DNA of 64,000 bases, from assembly GCF_000019805.1 (NCBI RefSeq), contig NC_010525.1:558001-622000 (forward strand). Direction: 5' to 3'. A program made the translations under genes and the position numbers. Origin of the DNA: Pyrobaculum neutrophilum V24Sta (lineage in GTDB: Archaea; Thermoproteota; Thermoprotei; Thermoproteales; Thermoproteaceae). The notes beneath the pieces are model-generated. The model searched no databases and was not told the origin of the DNA. It worked only from the letters and a program-made list of their open reading frames with translations. Within the stretch, counting starts at the first letter, position 1. Each line of letters opens with the position of its first letter. This document shows positions 48,867 to 57,270 of the stretch, piece after piece.

Positions 48867-48880
48867 ATTATTAAAAACTT
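48867..48880. promoter_or_regulatory. Bidirectional AT element, ileS and micro-ORF cassette
   Basis: ATTATTAAAAACTT is centred 26 bases before the ileS ATG (48899) on the plus strand. Its complement AAGTTTTTAATAAT serves the micro-ORF cassette on the minus strand, with GTG 48841 about 33 bases away. A second box, TTTAAAA at 48856-48862, is nearer the cassette. Confidence 0.55.
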
Positions 48881-48898
48881 AAATTCAGCCGCCATCTC

Positions 48899-51832
48899 AT
48901 GTCCCGTGGGGATTTTAAGCTACAGCCTACCTACGTCCCATACGAGGTTGAGAGACGTGTCCTAGAGTACTGGCGGACAAACGGGATATTCCAGAAGTGG
49001 AAGAGCTGGCGCGGAGGCCCCATCTTCGCCTTCCTTGAGGGCCCGCCTACCACCAACGGGATGCCGCACGTAGGCCACGTCAGAGGACGGACTTACAAAG
49101 ATGTGGTGCTTAGGTTCCACAGGCTTCTGGGCTACGACGTCTGGCCGCAGGGTGGTTGGGACATGCAGGGCATGCCGGTTGAGTGGGAGGTGGAGAAGAG
49201 GCTTAAGCTAAGGAGCAAGAAGGAGGTTGAGCGATATGGGCTTGAGCAGTTCGCCAAAAAGTGCAACGAGCTTGTGGAGGAGTATCTCACATACTGGAGG
49301 GAGTGGGGGACCGAGAGGCTGGGGCTCTGGCTTGACGTAGAAAACGCGTACGAAACCAGGCAGCCTACATACATTGAATACGCTTGGCGCGTGATCAAGA
49401 AGGCGTATGAACGCGGTTTGTTGGTAGAGGACTACAGAGTGTTGTGGTTCTGCCCCCGGTGTGAGACCTCGCTCAGCGACCACGAGGTGGCCCTTGGCTA
49501 CGAGGAGAGGAGAGACCCCTCGATATACGTCAAGTTTAGGGTTGAGGGCCGCGGGGACGAGTACCTCGTCATCTGGACCACGACCCCCTGGACCCTAGTC
49601 GACAACGAGGCCGTGGCGGTTCACCCGGAGTACGCCTACGCCAAGGTCGAGGTTGAGAACGGGGAGAAGTGGTGGGTCGCGGAGCAGCTAGCGCCAAGGC
49701 TGATGGAGCTGTTTGGGATAAGGAGGTGGCGCATCGTAGAGGTGAAGAGGGGCTCCGAGCTCTTCGGCCTCCGCTACACGCACCCACTTGCTGAAGAGGT
49801 GCCGGAGAGGGCGGGGAGGACATACACGGTGGTCACCGCCGATTTTGTGACTCTAGACCAAGGCACGGGACTTGTACACATGGCGCCCGGCCACGGCCCC
49901 GAGGACTTCGAAGTCGCGAAGAAGTACGGTCTCAGGGTTACTAACAGCGTGGAGATCAACGGCATATACAACGAAATGGGCGGCAAATACGCTGGGAAGT
50001 ATGTACACGACGTAGATAAAGAAATCATCGAAGACCTCCGAAAGAAGGGACTCCTAGTCAAGGCGGAGGAGATAAAGCATGAGTACCCCCACTGCTGGAG
50101 GTGCGGCACCAAGCTCATACTTAGGGCAGATAGGCAGTGGTTCATCGCTATATCTAAGATCAGGGAGCACATGTACAAAGAACTAAGGGGGGTAAACGTG
50201 GTCCCCCAGAAGCTCAGGGATAGATTCGACATCTTTGTCCAAAACGCCCGCGACTGGAACATCTCAAGGAGCAGGGTGTGGGGCACCCCGCTCCCGATAT
50301 GGCGCTGTAGAAAAGACGGGAGGATCCTCGTCGTGGGGTCTCTGGAGGAGCTGAAGAGGCTGGCTAAGGAGCTCCCGCCAGTAGACGACTTCTGGCTTGT
50401 GCACAGGCCCTGGATAGATAGAGTAGTGCTGAAGACCGAGGACTGCGACGAGTGGGTTAGAGAGCCCTATGTGATGGACGTGTGGCTAGACAGCGGAGTT
50501 GCTTGGATCGCAGCCGTAGACGGAGAGAGAAACGGAGAACTCTGGTCTAGGCTGTTCCCATACGACTTCGTAACAGAGGGCATAGACCAGACCAGAGGGT
50601 GGTTCTATTCGCTACTGGCCTCCGCGATGGTTTACGTCGGAAAGGCCCCATACAAAACCGTATTGATCCAGGGCCTCATCCTAGACAAACACGGCCAGAA
50701 GATGTCTAAGAGCAAGGGCAACGTCATATGGGCGAGGGACCTCTTTGAGAAATACGGCGCGGACCCGGTCCGGCTCTACATCCTATCGAAGGCGGCCCCC
50801 TGGGAGGACCTTGCCTTTGACCCCGACGAGGTGAAGACCACAATAAGCGATTTAAACATCCTATGGAACGTCGTAAAATTCGCAGACACCTACATGGCGC
50901 TAGACGGCTTCACAGCCGAGAAGTACCCACTCGAGAAGTGGCTCAGTAAGGCGCTAGAGGAGGATAGATGGCTGCTCTCCGAATTCAACCAGCTTGTGGA
51001 GGCGTTTACACAATACATGAAAAACTACGAGTTCCACAAGGCCGCCAACCTCTGGAGAGAGTTCGTTGTCGAGACGCTCAGCCACCGCTACATAAGACTA
51101 CTACGTAGGCGCGTCTGGAGCGAAGAACCAAGCGACGACAAATACGCAGCATACGCCGTCTTACACCACGTGCTGAAAAACGTGATAGTACTCGGCTCTA
51201 TATTTACGCCCTTTGTGGCGGAGTACCTATGGCAGGCCTACGTGAAAAAGTACGAAGGTGGAGCCGCCGAGTCGGTGCACCTCGCGAGCTACCCAACCGC
51301 GGGCCCCATCGAGAGAGAGCTGGTGGACGCCTTCCGCGAACTGTTCACGGCTTTTTCAGCCCTAGCCGAAGCCAGAAACAGAGCCGGTATAAAACTCCGC
51401 TGGCCGATAAGAGAGGTCTACATAAACGGCGGAAGATATCTCGATAGATACAGGGAGCTTCTGAAATACCTCGGCAACGTGAAAGAGGTGAAGACGGGGA
51501 GTTGCCCCAGTGGATATGTAAAAGCCTCTGAAGACGCCGTCGAGGCTTGTATACCCCCCAAGCTTGAGCCAGAGCTTTACTACGAGGCGTTGGCTAGGGA
51601 GATCGTCCGCAGGATCCAGGTGATGCGTAAGGAGGCTGGGCTAGAGATAAACGACATGATCAAGGTCGCCGTTGGCACCAAGTCGGAAGACGTCAGAAAG
51701 GCTGTGGAGACGCTTAAGGACTACATACAGCGGGAGACCCGTGCAGTGGAGCTGACTATTGGAGAGGAAGTAGACGGCAAGGTGTGGGAGATATCAGGCG
51801 AAAAGGTGGCCATAGCGATAAGGAAGGCCTAG
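48899..51832 (+). CDS. ileS: Isoleucyl-tRNA synthetase
   Basis: 977 residues, class I synthetase. The HIGH motif appears as PTTNGMPHVGHVRGRTYKD (about residues 43-61), the editing domain contains TTTPWTL, WDMQGMPVEWEVEKRL is conserved, and KMSKSKGN lies near residue 600. A C-terminal anticodon domain follows. It charges tRNA-Ile and edits valine. The stop codon TAG lies within a tRNA D-arm-like sequence. Confidence 0.98.
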   Translation: MSRGDFKLQPTYVPYEVERRVLEYWRTNGIFQKWKSWRGGPIFAFLEGPPTTNGMPHVGHVRGRTYKDVVLRFHRLLGYDVWPQGGWDMQGMPVEWEVEKRLKLRSKKEVERYGLEQFAKKCNELVEEYLTYWREWGTERLGLWLDVENAYETRQPTYIEYAWRVIKKAYERGLLVEDYRVLWFCPRCETSLSDHEVALGYEERRDPSIYVKFRVEGRGDEYLVIWTTTPWTLVDNEAVAVHPEYAYAKVEVENGEKWWVAEQLAPRLMELFGIRRWRIVEVKRGSELFGLRYTHPLAEEVPERAGRTYTVVTADFVTLDQGTGLVHMAPGHGPEDFEVAKKYGLRVTNSVEINGIYNEMGGKYAGKYVHDVDKEIIEDLRKKGLLVKAEEIKHEYPHCWRCGTKLILRADRQWFIAISKIREHMYKELRGVNVVPQKLRDRFDIFVQNARDWNISRSRVWGTPLPIWRCRKDGRILVVGSLEELKRLAKELPPVDDFWLVHRPWIDRVVLKTEDCDEWVREPYVMDVWLDSGVAWIAAVDGERNGELWSRLFPYDFVTEGIDQTRGWFYSLLASAMVYVGKAPYKTVLIQGLILDKHGQKMSKSKGNVIWARDLFEKYGADPVRLYILSKAAPWEDLAFDPDEVKTTISDLNILWNVVKFADTYMALDGFTAEKYPLEKWLSKALEEDRWLLSEFNQLVEAFTQYMKNYEFHKAANLWREFVVETLSHRYIRLLRRRVWSEEPSDDKYAAYAVLHHVLKNVIVLGSIFTPFVAEYLWQAYVKKYEGGAAESVHLASYPTAGPIERELVDAFRELFTAFSALAEARNRAGIKLRWPIREVYINGGRYLDRYRELLKYLGNVKEVKTGSCPSGYVKASEDAVEACIPPKLEPELYYEALAREIVRRIQVMRKEAGLEINDMIKVAVGTKSEDVRKAVETLKDYIQRETRAVELTIGEEVDGKVWEISGEKVAIAIRKA

Positions 51833-51849
51833 CTCAGTTGGGTAGGGGC
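51830..51849 (+). other. tRNA D-arm-like fragment at the ileS stop
   Basis: TAGCTCAGTTGGGTAGGGGC is an exact consensus D-arm (stem GCTC/GGGC, loop AGTTGGGTA, T8-A9 in front). No matching anticodon arm or T-arm follows in the next 200 bases, and the seven bases before it (coding) do not form an acceptor. It could be a remnant of an integration event or chance. Confidence 0.5.
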
Positions 51850-51905
51850 ACGCTCACGTCAATCGCAGTAGAACCACGTCATCACAATTATATTTACACG
51901 CTACA

Positions 51906-52109
51906 TTAAAAACCGTGATGACTTCGACCGCTCTGGAACGATGACGAAGGTATGCAGCGCTGATTCTGCACCAAAACACGCAGATCTTTGACAGGTAGGC
52001 GGAAATCCTCAGAGACTTTAGGACAACGACGTGAACAAGCGGTTATCCAAGCCACATTAGGAAATCCTCCAGAAACTACCCGCTTTTCCTTCCCTGAATC
52101 ATCAAACTT
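51906..52109 (-). pseudogene. Possible decayed frame in AT-richer gap
   Basis: An open frame of 67 codons on the minus strand with no ATG (GTG at codon 19), reading about KFDDSGKEKRVVSGGFPNV at its N-terminal side and QSGRSHHGF at the end. It is antisense to the C/D box RNA, has lower GC than neighbours and no family. It may be a gene remnant or simple chance; there is no promoter at leaderless spacing. Confidence 0.25.
51911..51966 (+). ncRNA. C/D box guide RNA
   Basis: C box TGATGA (51916-51921), 11-nt guide, D'-like CTGG (51933-51936), C' TGACGA (51942-51947), 12-nt guide AGGTATGCAGCG (51948-51959), D box CTGA (51960-51963). AATTATATTTA (51886-51896) is centred about 26 bases before the C box. 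Same architecture as the guide RNA at 6636. The spacing between C and C' is 20 nt. Confidence 0.8.
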
Positions 52110-52133
52110 TTAACCTGATACCATTCCTCGTAC

Positions 52134-52289
52134 ATGAGCGGCGGCTGGCCTCTGGAGCGGCTGATGAGGGCGCTCAGACGGCGAATGCCGACCATTCGGC
52201 GCCGCGTCCCCCATATGACACGCCCTCTTCTCACGGCGCGCTGTGGGCAAGCCCCTGGGGGCCCCGGAGAGGGGCCAAGAGGGGGATAG
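52134..52289 (+). CDS. Possible 51-aa Arg-rich protein upstream of the PMT gene
   Basis: The frame starts MSGGWPLERLMRALRRRMPT, with a very basic first half and Gly/Pro-rich tail, ending at TAG 52287-52289. ACTTTTAACC (52107-52116) lies about 23 bases before the ATG, so a leaderless mRNA would begin here. The PMT GTG follows eight bases later, behind purine-rich GAGGGGGATAGGGG. Composition is poor for a folded protein, so this may instead be a 5' leader of the PMT mRNA. Confidence 0.3.
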   Translation: MSGGWPLERLMRALRRRMPTIRRRVPHMTRPLLTARCGQAPGGPGEGPRGG

Positions 52290-52296
52290 GGGCGTT

Positions 52297-53499
52297 GTGA
52301 AGGTCTATCTTGCCTTGGCCGTGGTGGTTGGCGTCTTCCTCTACTTCGCCTATTCGGTGGCTACTCTGCCCGGGTCTGATGGTCTGCCGGGAGACGGCGG
52401 CTATATAAGCGACGAGGTTTGGTACGTCACGTCGGCGAGAAACATCTTGCACGACTTCTTTAAAACTCCGGCGAACTCGCCGTATTACACCACCACGTTG
52501 GACTGTCTCACCAACGGGAGCAAGATCGTGAAGGAGTACTCCAACTTAAACGCCGTCACAGTCACGGGCGAGGTTAAATGCTATATAAGGAGGGGGTTCC
52601 CATATCCAGACAAGGAGGGGATACTCAGCTACTACAACTTTGAACATCCCCCGCTAGCGAAATACGTGATTGGGCTTATGGAGGCCATCCGCGACGAGCC
52701 GCTCTTCTGGAGGATCCCCTCTATGGCGCTTGGGGCGGCCACTCTCGTGCTCGTGTTCCTCTCAGCAAGACGTGTGGCAGGCGAGACGTGGGCGCTCGTG
52801 GGCACGGGGCTTATGGTTTTAGACAACACCTTTAGGGCAATGTCGGGCATTGCTATGCTGGACATATACCTCTCGTTTTTCACAGCCCTCCTCGTCTACC
52901 TCCACCTCTCCGGGAGACCGCTGGGCGTTGGAGCGGCGCTGGGCCTCGCCGCCTCTGTGAAATACTCCGGCGCCTTCCCCCTCTTCGGGCTCGCCTACAT
53001 ATACGGGAGGAGGAGCCTCTGGAGCTTCGCCGCAGTTTTCCTCATGGCCACCTCGACGTTTATATTAGCGAATATGCCTATAGCGGGCCAGTTGGGGGTC
53101 CAGAGGTGGATACATGAGGTCCTCGCGGCGTTATCTTGGCACACAACCTCTAGACCCCCAGGCCCCGTGGCGTCCAACCCCCTAGACTGGCTCTACATGC
53201 ACAACAGCTTTGCGCTATATATCAACCCCGACATCTACGCGTCAGGTACCCCCGCGTATCTCGTCGCGCTTGTCTACTCCCTCTACAGGAGAGACGACGT
53301 ATCGCTACTCTACCTATCCACCTACGGCGGCTACTGGCTTGTGTACCTACTCGGCAACCACACCCTCTACAGCTTCTACACAACGCAGTTCTCGCCGCTT
53401 GCCCATATACTCGTCGCAGAGCTCTTAGCAGAGGTGGCTAGGAGGGGGCGGGCGTCCTCCGCCGGAGATGCGCAAGGCGTTGCAGCTGTAGAAAACTAG
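52297..53499 (+). CDS. PMT-type (dolichyl-phosphate-mannose) protein glycosyltransferase
   Basis: 400 residues with about nine membrane helices. The catalytic DEVWYVTSARNIL (DE motif of the first extracellular loop), FEHPPLAKYVIGL (HPPLAK motif) and the family-typical SVKYSGAFPLFGL are visible. It uses a polyprenyl-phosphate sugar, so it is a natural partner of the DPM1-GtrA enzyme at 23542. The frame opens at 52243, but the GTG at 52297 is preferred, because the earlier codons overlap the upstream frame. Confidence 0.85.
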   Translation: MKVYLALAVVVGVFLYFAYSVATLPGSDGLPGDGGYISDEVWYVTSARNILHDFFKTPANSPYYTTTLDCLTNGSKIVKEYSNLNAVTVTGEVKCYIRRGFPYPDKEGILSYYNFEHPPLAKYVIGLMEAIRDEPLFWRIPSMALGAATLVLVFLSARRVAGETWALVGTGLMVLDNTFRAMSGIAMLDIYLSFFTALLVYLHLSGRPLGVGAALGLAASVKYSGAFPLFGLAYIYGRRSLWSFAAVFLMATSTFILANMPIAGQLGVQRWIHEVLAALSWHTTSRPPGPVASNPLDWLYMHNSFALYINPDIYASGTPAYLVALVYSLYRRDDVSLLYLSTYGGYWLVYLLGNHTLYSFYTTQFSPLAHILVAELLAEVARRGRASSAGDAQGVAAVEN

Positions 53500-53527
53500 G
53501 ATTTGCGGCCGTTGATCCTCAGCGGCA

Positions 53528-53902
53528 CTAGGTAGCGGCGTGCCGTCTGCTTGACTCGGACTGGACTCGGCTTAGCCTCTCGTATATGTCAAGAAGCAAC
53601 GACATAGAACGCAAGTGGTCCACCATCTCAGATGCGGAAAGCTTCTCAAGCTCTCTACCAAGTTGAAGTATTTTGTCGAAGACTATCCTTCTCACCTCCC
53701 TAAGCTGTATTACCTCAAGCTTCTCCTGGGCCTCCTCCTCGGTTTTCACCAACACCACCGTCTTTTCGCAGTTGGCGCAGTAGAGCTCCCCAGTTTTCAA
53801 TCTAACGAGGACCGTGCCGCAGGCTGGGCAGGTGTACGGAGTAAGCGCCGCGCCCGCCCTAACCAATTGCGCTATCTTCTTCACGACATCGCTCCTCTCC
53901 AC
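53528..53902 (-). CDS. Zinc-ribbon protein, Sjogren/scleroderma autoantigen-1 family
   Basis: 124 residues. A zinc ribbon TCPACGTVLVRLKTGELYCANC (four cysteines, CPAC...CANC) follows an N-terminal helix with VVKKIAQLVRAGAALT, then a helical C-terminus. This matches the archaeal members of the autoantigen p27 family, of unknown biochemical role. The GTG at 53902 is selected because GTTTATATGTC (53926-53936) is 29 bases upstream; the frame itself opens at 53953. Confidence 0.85.
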   Translation of the reverse strand: MERSDVVKKIAQLVRAGAALTPYTCPACGTVLVRLKTGELYCANCEKTVVLVKTEEEAQEKLEVIQLREVRRIVFDKILQLGRELEKLSASEMVDHLRSMSLLLDIYERLSRVQSESSRRHAAT

Positions 53903-54129
53903 GGCCTCTCGCGGAGGAGAGACATATAAACACTTGCGCCGCAGTAAAACCACCGCTACTTTTCCCAGCCCTAGAGGGTCTCTGCTGTAGGAGCTAGGCA
54001 GAGCGAAGGGGGACGCAGCGACGTCTGCAAGGCGCGCCTTATCGGCTTCTCATTTCCCCGCCTGCTAAATGGTTTTATTTTTGTACATTGAACGCCGGAT
54101 ATGGCGCTCCCCTCTAGCCTCAGGTGGCT

Positions 54130-54807
54130 ATGGCGGTTGTAGAGACGCTTCTGCTTGCTCTGGGGGGCGGCGTGGAGCACGCCCTAGGCGTGTATAAACA
54201 ACTCAGGGAGCTCCAGCTGGAGCTAGAGGTGGGGGGTACGGTGTTGGTAAACGGGGTGTGGGCCGTTGGGAAGGGCACAAACAGCGTTGTTTTTAGGTGT
54301 AGGCCTGCGGTTGGCGCGTTGGAGCTGGCGTGTAAGCTGAGGAGGGGGGACTCCTCAAGGGCTTCTCTAGCCTTGGAGGGCCAGTTTCTACATCTGGCAA
54401 ACACGGCGGGCGTGGGCCCCAAGGTCTATACCTATTCTAGAGATGTTGTGGCGTATCTCTTCGTGAGGGGGGTCCACCTCGATGCGTGGTGGAGCTCCGC
54501 GCCTCGGGAGAAGAGGCGGGCATTCGTCGAGGAGCTACTGTGGCAGACCTATAGGCTGGACCTCGCTCGTATATCCCACAACGAGCTTTCTAGGCTGGAG
54601 AGGCACGTGTTGGTTGAGGGCGACAGGCCTGTCATCATCGATTTCGAATCGGCAACGTTGGGAGGTGGAAACAACCTAACCCAGGCGGCGAATGGGCTAA
54701 TGCGCCTAGGCCTTAGACCGCCTGTCGACGCCTTGAGGAGGTACAAGAGGTGCTTGTGTGAGGACGCCTATAGGGAGGTGCTAAGGCTTTTCCTTGACCA
54801 GCTTTAG
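54130..54807 (+). CDS. Predicted serine/threonine protein kinase-like protein
   Basis: 225 residues. Kinase features are the loop VGKGTNSVVFRCR (ATP-binding region), a lysine in LACKLRRGD, the catalytic-loop-like HNELSRLERHVLVEG and IDFESATLGG (Mg-binding DFG-equivalent). It matches the archaeal COG2112 predicted kinases. GTG at 54124 is an alternative start. GGTTTTATTTTTG (about 54070-54082) is the likely promoter, so a 5' leader of about 20 bases would precede the ATG. The 3' end overlaps the convergent PUA gene. Confidence 0.75.
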   Translation: MAVVETLLLALGGGVEHALGVYKQLRELQLELEVGGTVLVNGVWAVGKGTNSVVFRCRPAVGALELACKLRRGDSSRASLALEGQFLHLANTAGVGPKVYTYSRDVVAYLFVRGVHLDAWWSSAPREKRRAFVEELLWQTYRLDLARISHNELSRLERHVLVEGDRPVIIDFESATLGGGNNLTQAANGLMRLGLRPPVDALRRYKRCLCEDAYREVLRLFLDQL

Positions 54808-55299
54808 GGAGAGGTCCCAGATCTTGTCGCCGAGGTGGTGGACGTTTAGGAGCACCTTGCCCTTCTGCATCTGCTCCATCTCTGCCCGCGGGTACAGCGC
54901 TACCGATATGGCTATAACCCTGCCCTTGCCGTCTGCGACAAGTACAACGTCGCCTTTGTTAAAATCGCCTATAAACTGCTGAATTCCAGGCCGCATGACG
55001 TCTGCGCCGTTGACAATACGCGCAACAGCCCCTGGGTCTACAACCGCCCTTGGGTAGTTGGGGAGTAGCCTCCCCCTTTGCGACTTGTGTATTAGGTACA
55101 GGGTTGGGACGATGAAAGCCCCCAGCTCCCCCGCCGTCGCCTTTAGGAGGAGGGGTTCCCCGTCGACTAAATACAGCGCGCTGTTTTCCGATATCTGAAC
55201 AACCTCCACCACGTCGGCGCTCTCTAACACAGGCGCCAGCTGGCTGTATGTCTCCTTGAGCGTCTTGACTTCCTTATTGCTCAGCCGGACGCGCTTCAT
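54781..55299 (-). CDS. PUA-domain RNA-binding protein
   Basis: 172 residues. An N-terminal domain (residues 1-85) precedes a PUA domain (about 90-165, RAVVDPGAVARIVNGADVM then GDVVLVADGKGRVIAISVAL). The architecture matches the archaeal PUA proteins near MCT-1/Tma20. Probably binds RNA during tRNA or rRNA modification or translation. GCCAAAACATTAAAAC is the AT region upstream. Convergent overlap of 27 bases with the kinase-like gene. Confidence 0.85.
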   Translation of the reverse strand: MKRVRLSNKEVKTLKETYSQLAPVLESADVVEVVQISENSALYLVDGEPLLLKATAGELGAFIVPTLYLIHKSQRGRLLPNYPRAVVDPGAVARIVNGADVMRPGIQQFIGDFNKGDVVLVADGKGRVIAISVALYPRAEMEQMQKGKVLLNVHHLGDKIWDLSLKLVKEKP

Positions 55300-55344
55300 T
55301 GAAAATCCAACCCTCTCCGTTTTAATGTTTTGGCTTTATGTGGC

Positions 55345-55398
55345 AGTCAGCGCATAAATACGTCGTCATCTATAGGCCTTGCCAGGTTTCGTCACCGT
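55345..55398 (-). ncRNA. C/D box guide RNA (antisense orientation)
   Basis: On the minus strand: C box TGACGA (55394-55389), 20 nt, C' TGACGA (55368-55363), 12-nt guide CGTATTTATGCG (55362-55351), D box CTGA (55350-55347). The internal D' is degenerate. AAAAAATTAAAG (55415-55426) lies one promoter spacing upstream and also serves the gene at 55447 on the other strand. Confidence 0.7.
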
Positions 55399-55446
55399 GG
55401 TATTACGGCGCTTTAATTTTTTAAATGTTTAACCAACTACCATTTA

Positions 55447-56196
55447 GTGGAGAAGTTGCTCGAGGCTACCCTCAACATTGTTAGGAACATGGGAGAGGAG
55501 CTGTTTATTGACACATCGAGACCTTATGCCTACACCCTTGTCGCTAAGTTCGGTAGCAAGAAGTACATAATGAGGGTAGCCTCAGACGCTGATCAGATAC
55601 CTACCAGCGCCGTAAGAGACTTGAAGATCCTCAGCGCACATACAGACGCCACCAGCGTCTGCCTTGTCTCTGGAGTGAGGGGGCAGATCCTCCAGAGGGG
55701 GGTGGTCTACGTTAAGGATAACGTCGTATTTCTCTCCCTATCTACCTTTACAGACGCTCTGGGAGGGAGACTACCCGCGTTCAAGCTAGGCCGCGGCTCT
55801 GTGACAGCGGTAATAAACGGTGAAGAGCTGAGGAGGAGGAGAGAGGGGGCCGGCTTAAGCCTCGGCGCTTTAGCCGCCGAGCTTGGGGTAACGCGGGAGA
55901 CGGTGTATAGGTATGAAAGAGGCGAAATCGAGGCCCCTCTGAGAGTTGCGCAGAAGCTGATAAGCATGTTCGGGGAAGAGGTGGTTAAGAAGTTCGATGT
56001 TGAGGGAAAGCCCAAGATAGAGCCGGAGGAGCTGAAAAGCAGGGAGGAGGGTAGGGGGACCTACAAGCTGTTAGAGAGCCACCCAGACGCTGTAAAAGTC
56101 GAGGATGGTGTGGTGTTTATTTCGAGAGACCGCGAGAGGTACAGGAAAACAGTAGAGCTGGCGTACGCTCTAGGCGCGGATGTTGAGACGGCGTGA
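55447..56196 (+). CDS. HTH transcriptional regulator, COG1395-like
   Basis: 249 residues. The N-terminal half (1-120) is a nuclease/sensor-like domain; the XRE-type helix-turn-helix is residues about 130-185 (LRRRREGAGLSLGALAAELG, VTRETVYRYERG). A C-terminal segment follows. This architecture is conserved in archaea and probably regulates its own operon, which includes Trm1. GTG start 55447 is 23 bases after TTTTTTAAATG. The stop overlaps the Trm1 start. Confidence 0.85.
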   Translation: MEKLLEATLNIVRNMGEELFIDTSRPYAYTLVAKFGSKKYIMRVASDADQIPTSAVRDLKILSAHTDATSVCLVSGVRGQILQRGVVYVKDNVVFLSLSTFTDALGGRLPAFKLGRGSVTAVINGEELRRRREGAGLSLGALAAELGVTRETVYRYERGEIEAPLRVAQKLISMFGEEVVKKFDVEGKPKIEPEELKSREEGRGTYKLLESHPDAVKVEDGVVFISRDRERYRKTVELAYALGADVETA

Positions 56197-57248
56197 ACCT
56201 GGTTCTTAGGCGCGAGGGGGCTGTCCAGTTCTACGCCCCCGATCCGCAGAGGTACGGAAGTATATACTCAGCGCCTGTGTTTTACAACCCCGCGATGGAG
56301 AAAAACAGGACCTTGTCTGTGCTCCTCCTGAGGACCTTGGGAGGTGGACTCACCGTATGTGAACCTCTAAGCGGTACAGGCGTAAGGGGAATTAGGTATG
56401 CCGTCGAAAGCAAGGCCGTGGCAAGGCTTGTGCTTAACGACATCTCTAGGGACGCCGCAGAGCTGATAAAGAAGAACCTCGAGCTAAATGGGGTAGACGG
56501 CGAAGTGTACAACGACGACGCAAACGTCCTGCTACATAGGCTGAAAAACGTGTGCGACGTCGTCGATATAGACCCCTTCGGATCTCCAGCGCCCTATATA
56601 CACGCGGCTTTTAGAGCGCTTAGAGACGAGGGGCTTCTCTGCGCCACAGCCACAGACACGGCTGTTCTCGTGGGGCGGTATCCCAGGAAGTGTCTACGCC
56701 GGTACTGGTCTACGGTTAGGAAAACCCCGTTCTACATCGAGCTCGGGCTACGGAACCTCGTCGGGTTTATCGCTAGGGTCGCCGCCTCTGAGGATTTCTC
56801 GATACGCCCCCTCATGTCCTACTGGGAGGGCCACTACTTTAGGACATGTGTCGCAGTTGCAAGAGGGGCCAGAGACGCCGACGACGCCCTACAAAACGTG
56901 GGCTACGTGGTGTACCGCAGAGGCATGAGGCAGACAACACAGCTACCCGACGAGAGTTCGTCCGGGCCGCTTTGGCTGGGGCCCCTGGGAGATCCGCTTA
57001 TCATGCACCAGATGGCTCAACACGGCGTATACAGCGATTTCTTAGGCGTCTTGGAGCAAGAGTACTCCATAGAGGCGCCTTGGCACTACAGGTTGCCTGA
57101 GTTCGCGGTAGAGGGCGTCAGCCCTACCTTAGCCGAGGCGCTGGATCTGCTGAGGCGTAGCGGCATATATGCCACGGCGACGCACATGGCCAAAGACGGC
57201 TTTAAAGCCGACGCCGGCTACGGCGAGGTAAAGAGAGCCCTATTTTAA
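56193..57248 (+). CDS. trm1: tRNA (guanine26-N2)-dimethyltransferase
   Basis: 351 residues. SAM-binding CEPLSGTGVRGIRY, the NDISRDAAE motif and catalytic DIDPFGSP (about 125-132) match Trm1; the C-terminal part contains no zinc-finger cysteines of note. It forms dimethylguanosine at position 26, which stabilises tRNA folding in thermophiles. GTG 56193 overlaps the stop of the upstream regulator. Confidence 0.95.
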   Translation: MNLVLRREGAVQFYAPDPQRYGSIYSAPVFYNPAMEKNRTLSVLLLRTLGGGLTVCEPLSGTGVRGIRYAVESKAVARLVLNDISRDAAELIKKNLELNGVDGEVYNDDANVLLHRLKNVCDVVDIDPFGSPAPYIHAAFRALRDEGLLCATATDTAVLVGRYPRKCLRRYWSTVRKTPFYIELGLRNLVGFIARVAASEDFSIRPLMSYWEGHYFRTCVAVARGARDADDALQNVGYVVYRRGMRQTTQLPDESSSGPLWLGPLGDPLIMHQMAQHGVYSDFLGVLEQEYSIEAPWHYRLPEFAVEGVSPTLAEALDLLRRSGIYATATHMAKDGFKADAGYGEVKRALF

Positions 57249-57270
57249 TAAACGGTTTCCAGTGGTGGAC

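Noticed and set aside
52162-52190. TGATGA with downstream GCTCAGA as a further C/D RNA
   Set aside because: No C' or D box at the spacing seen in the other four candidates; the region lies inside the frame at 52134.
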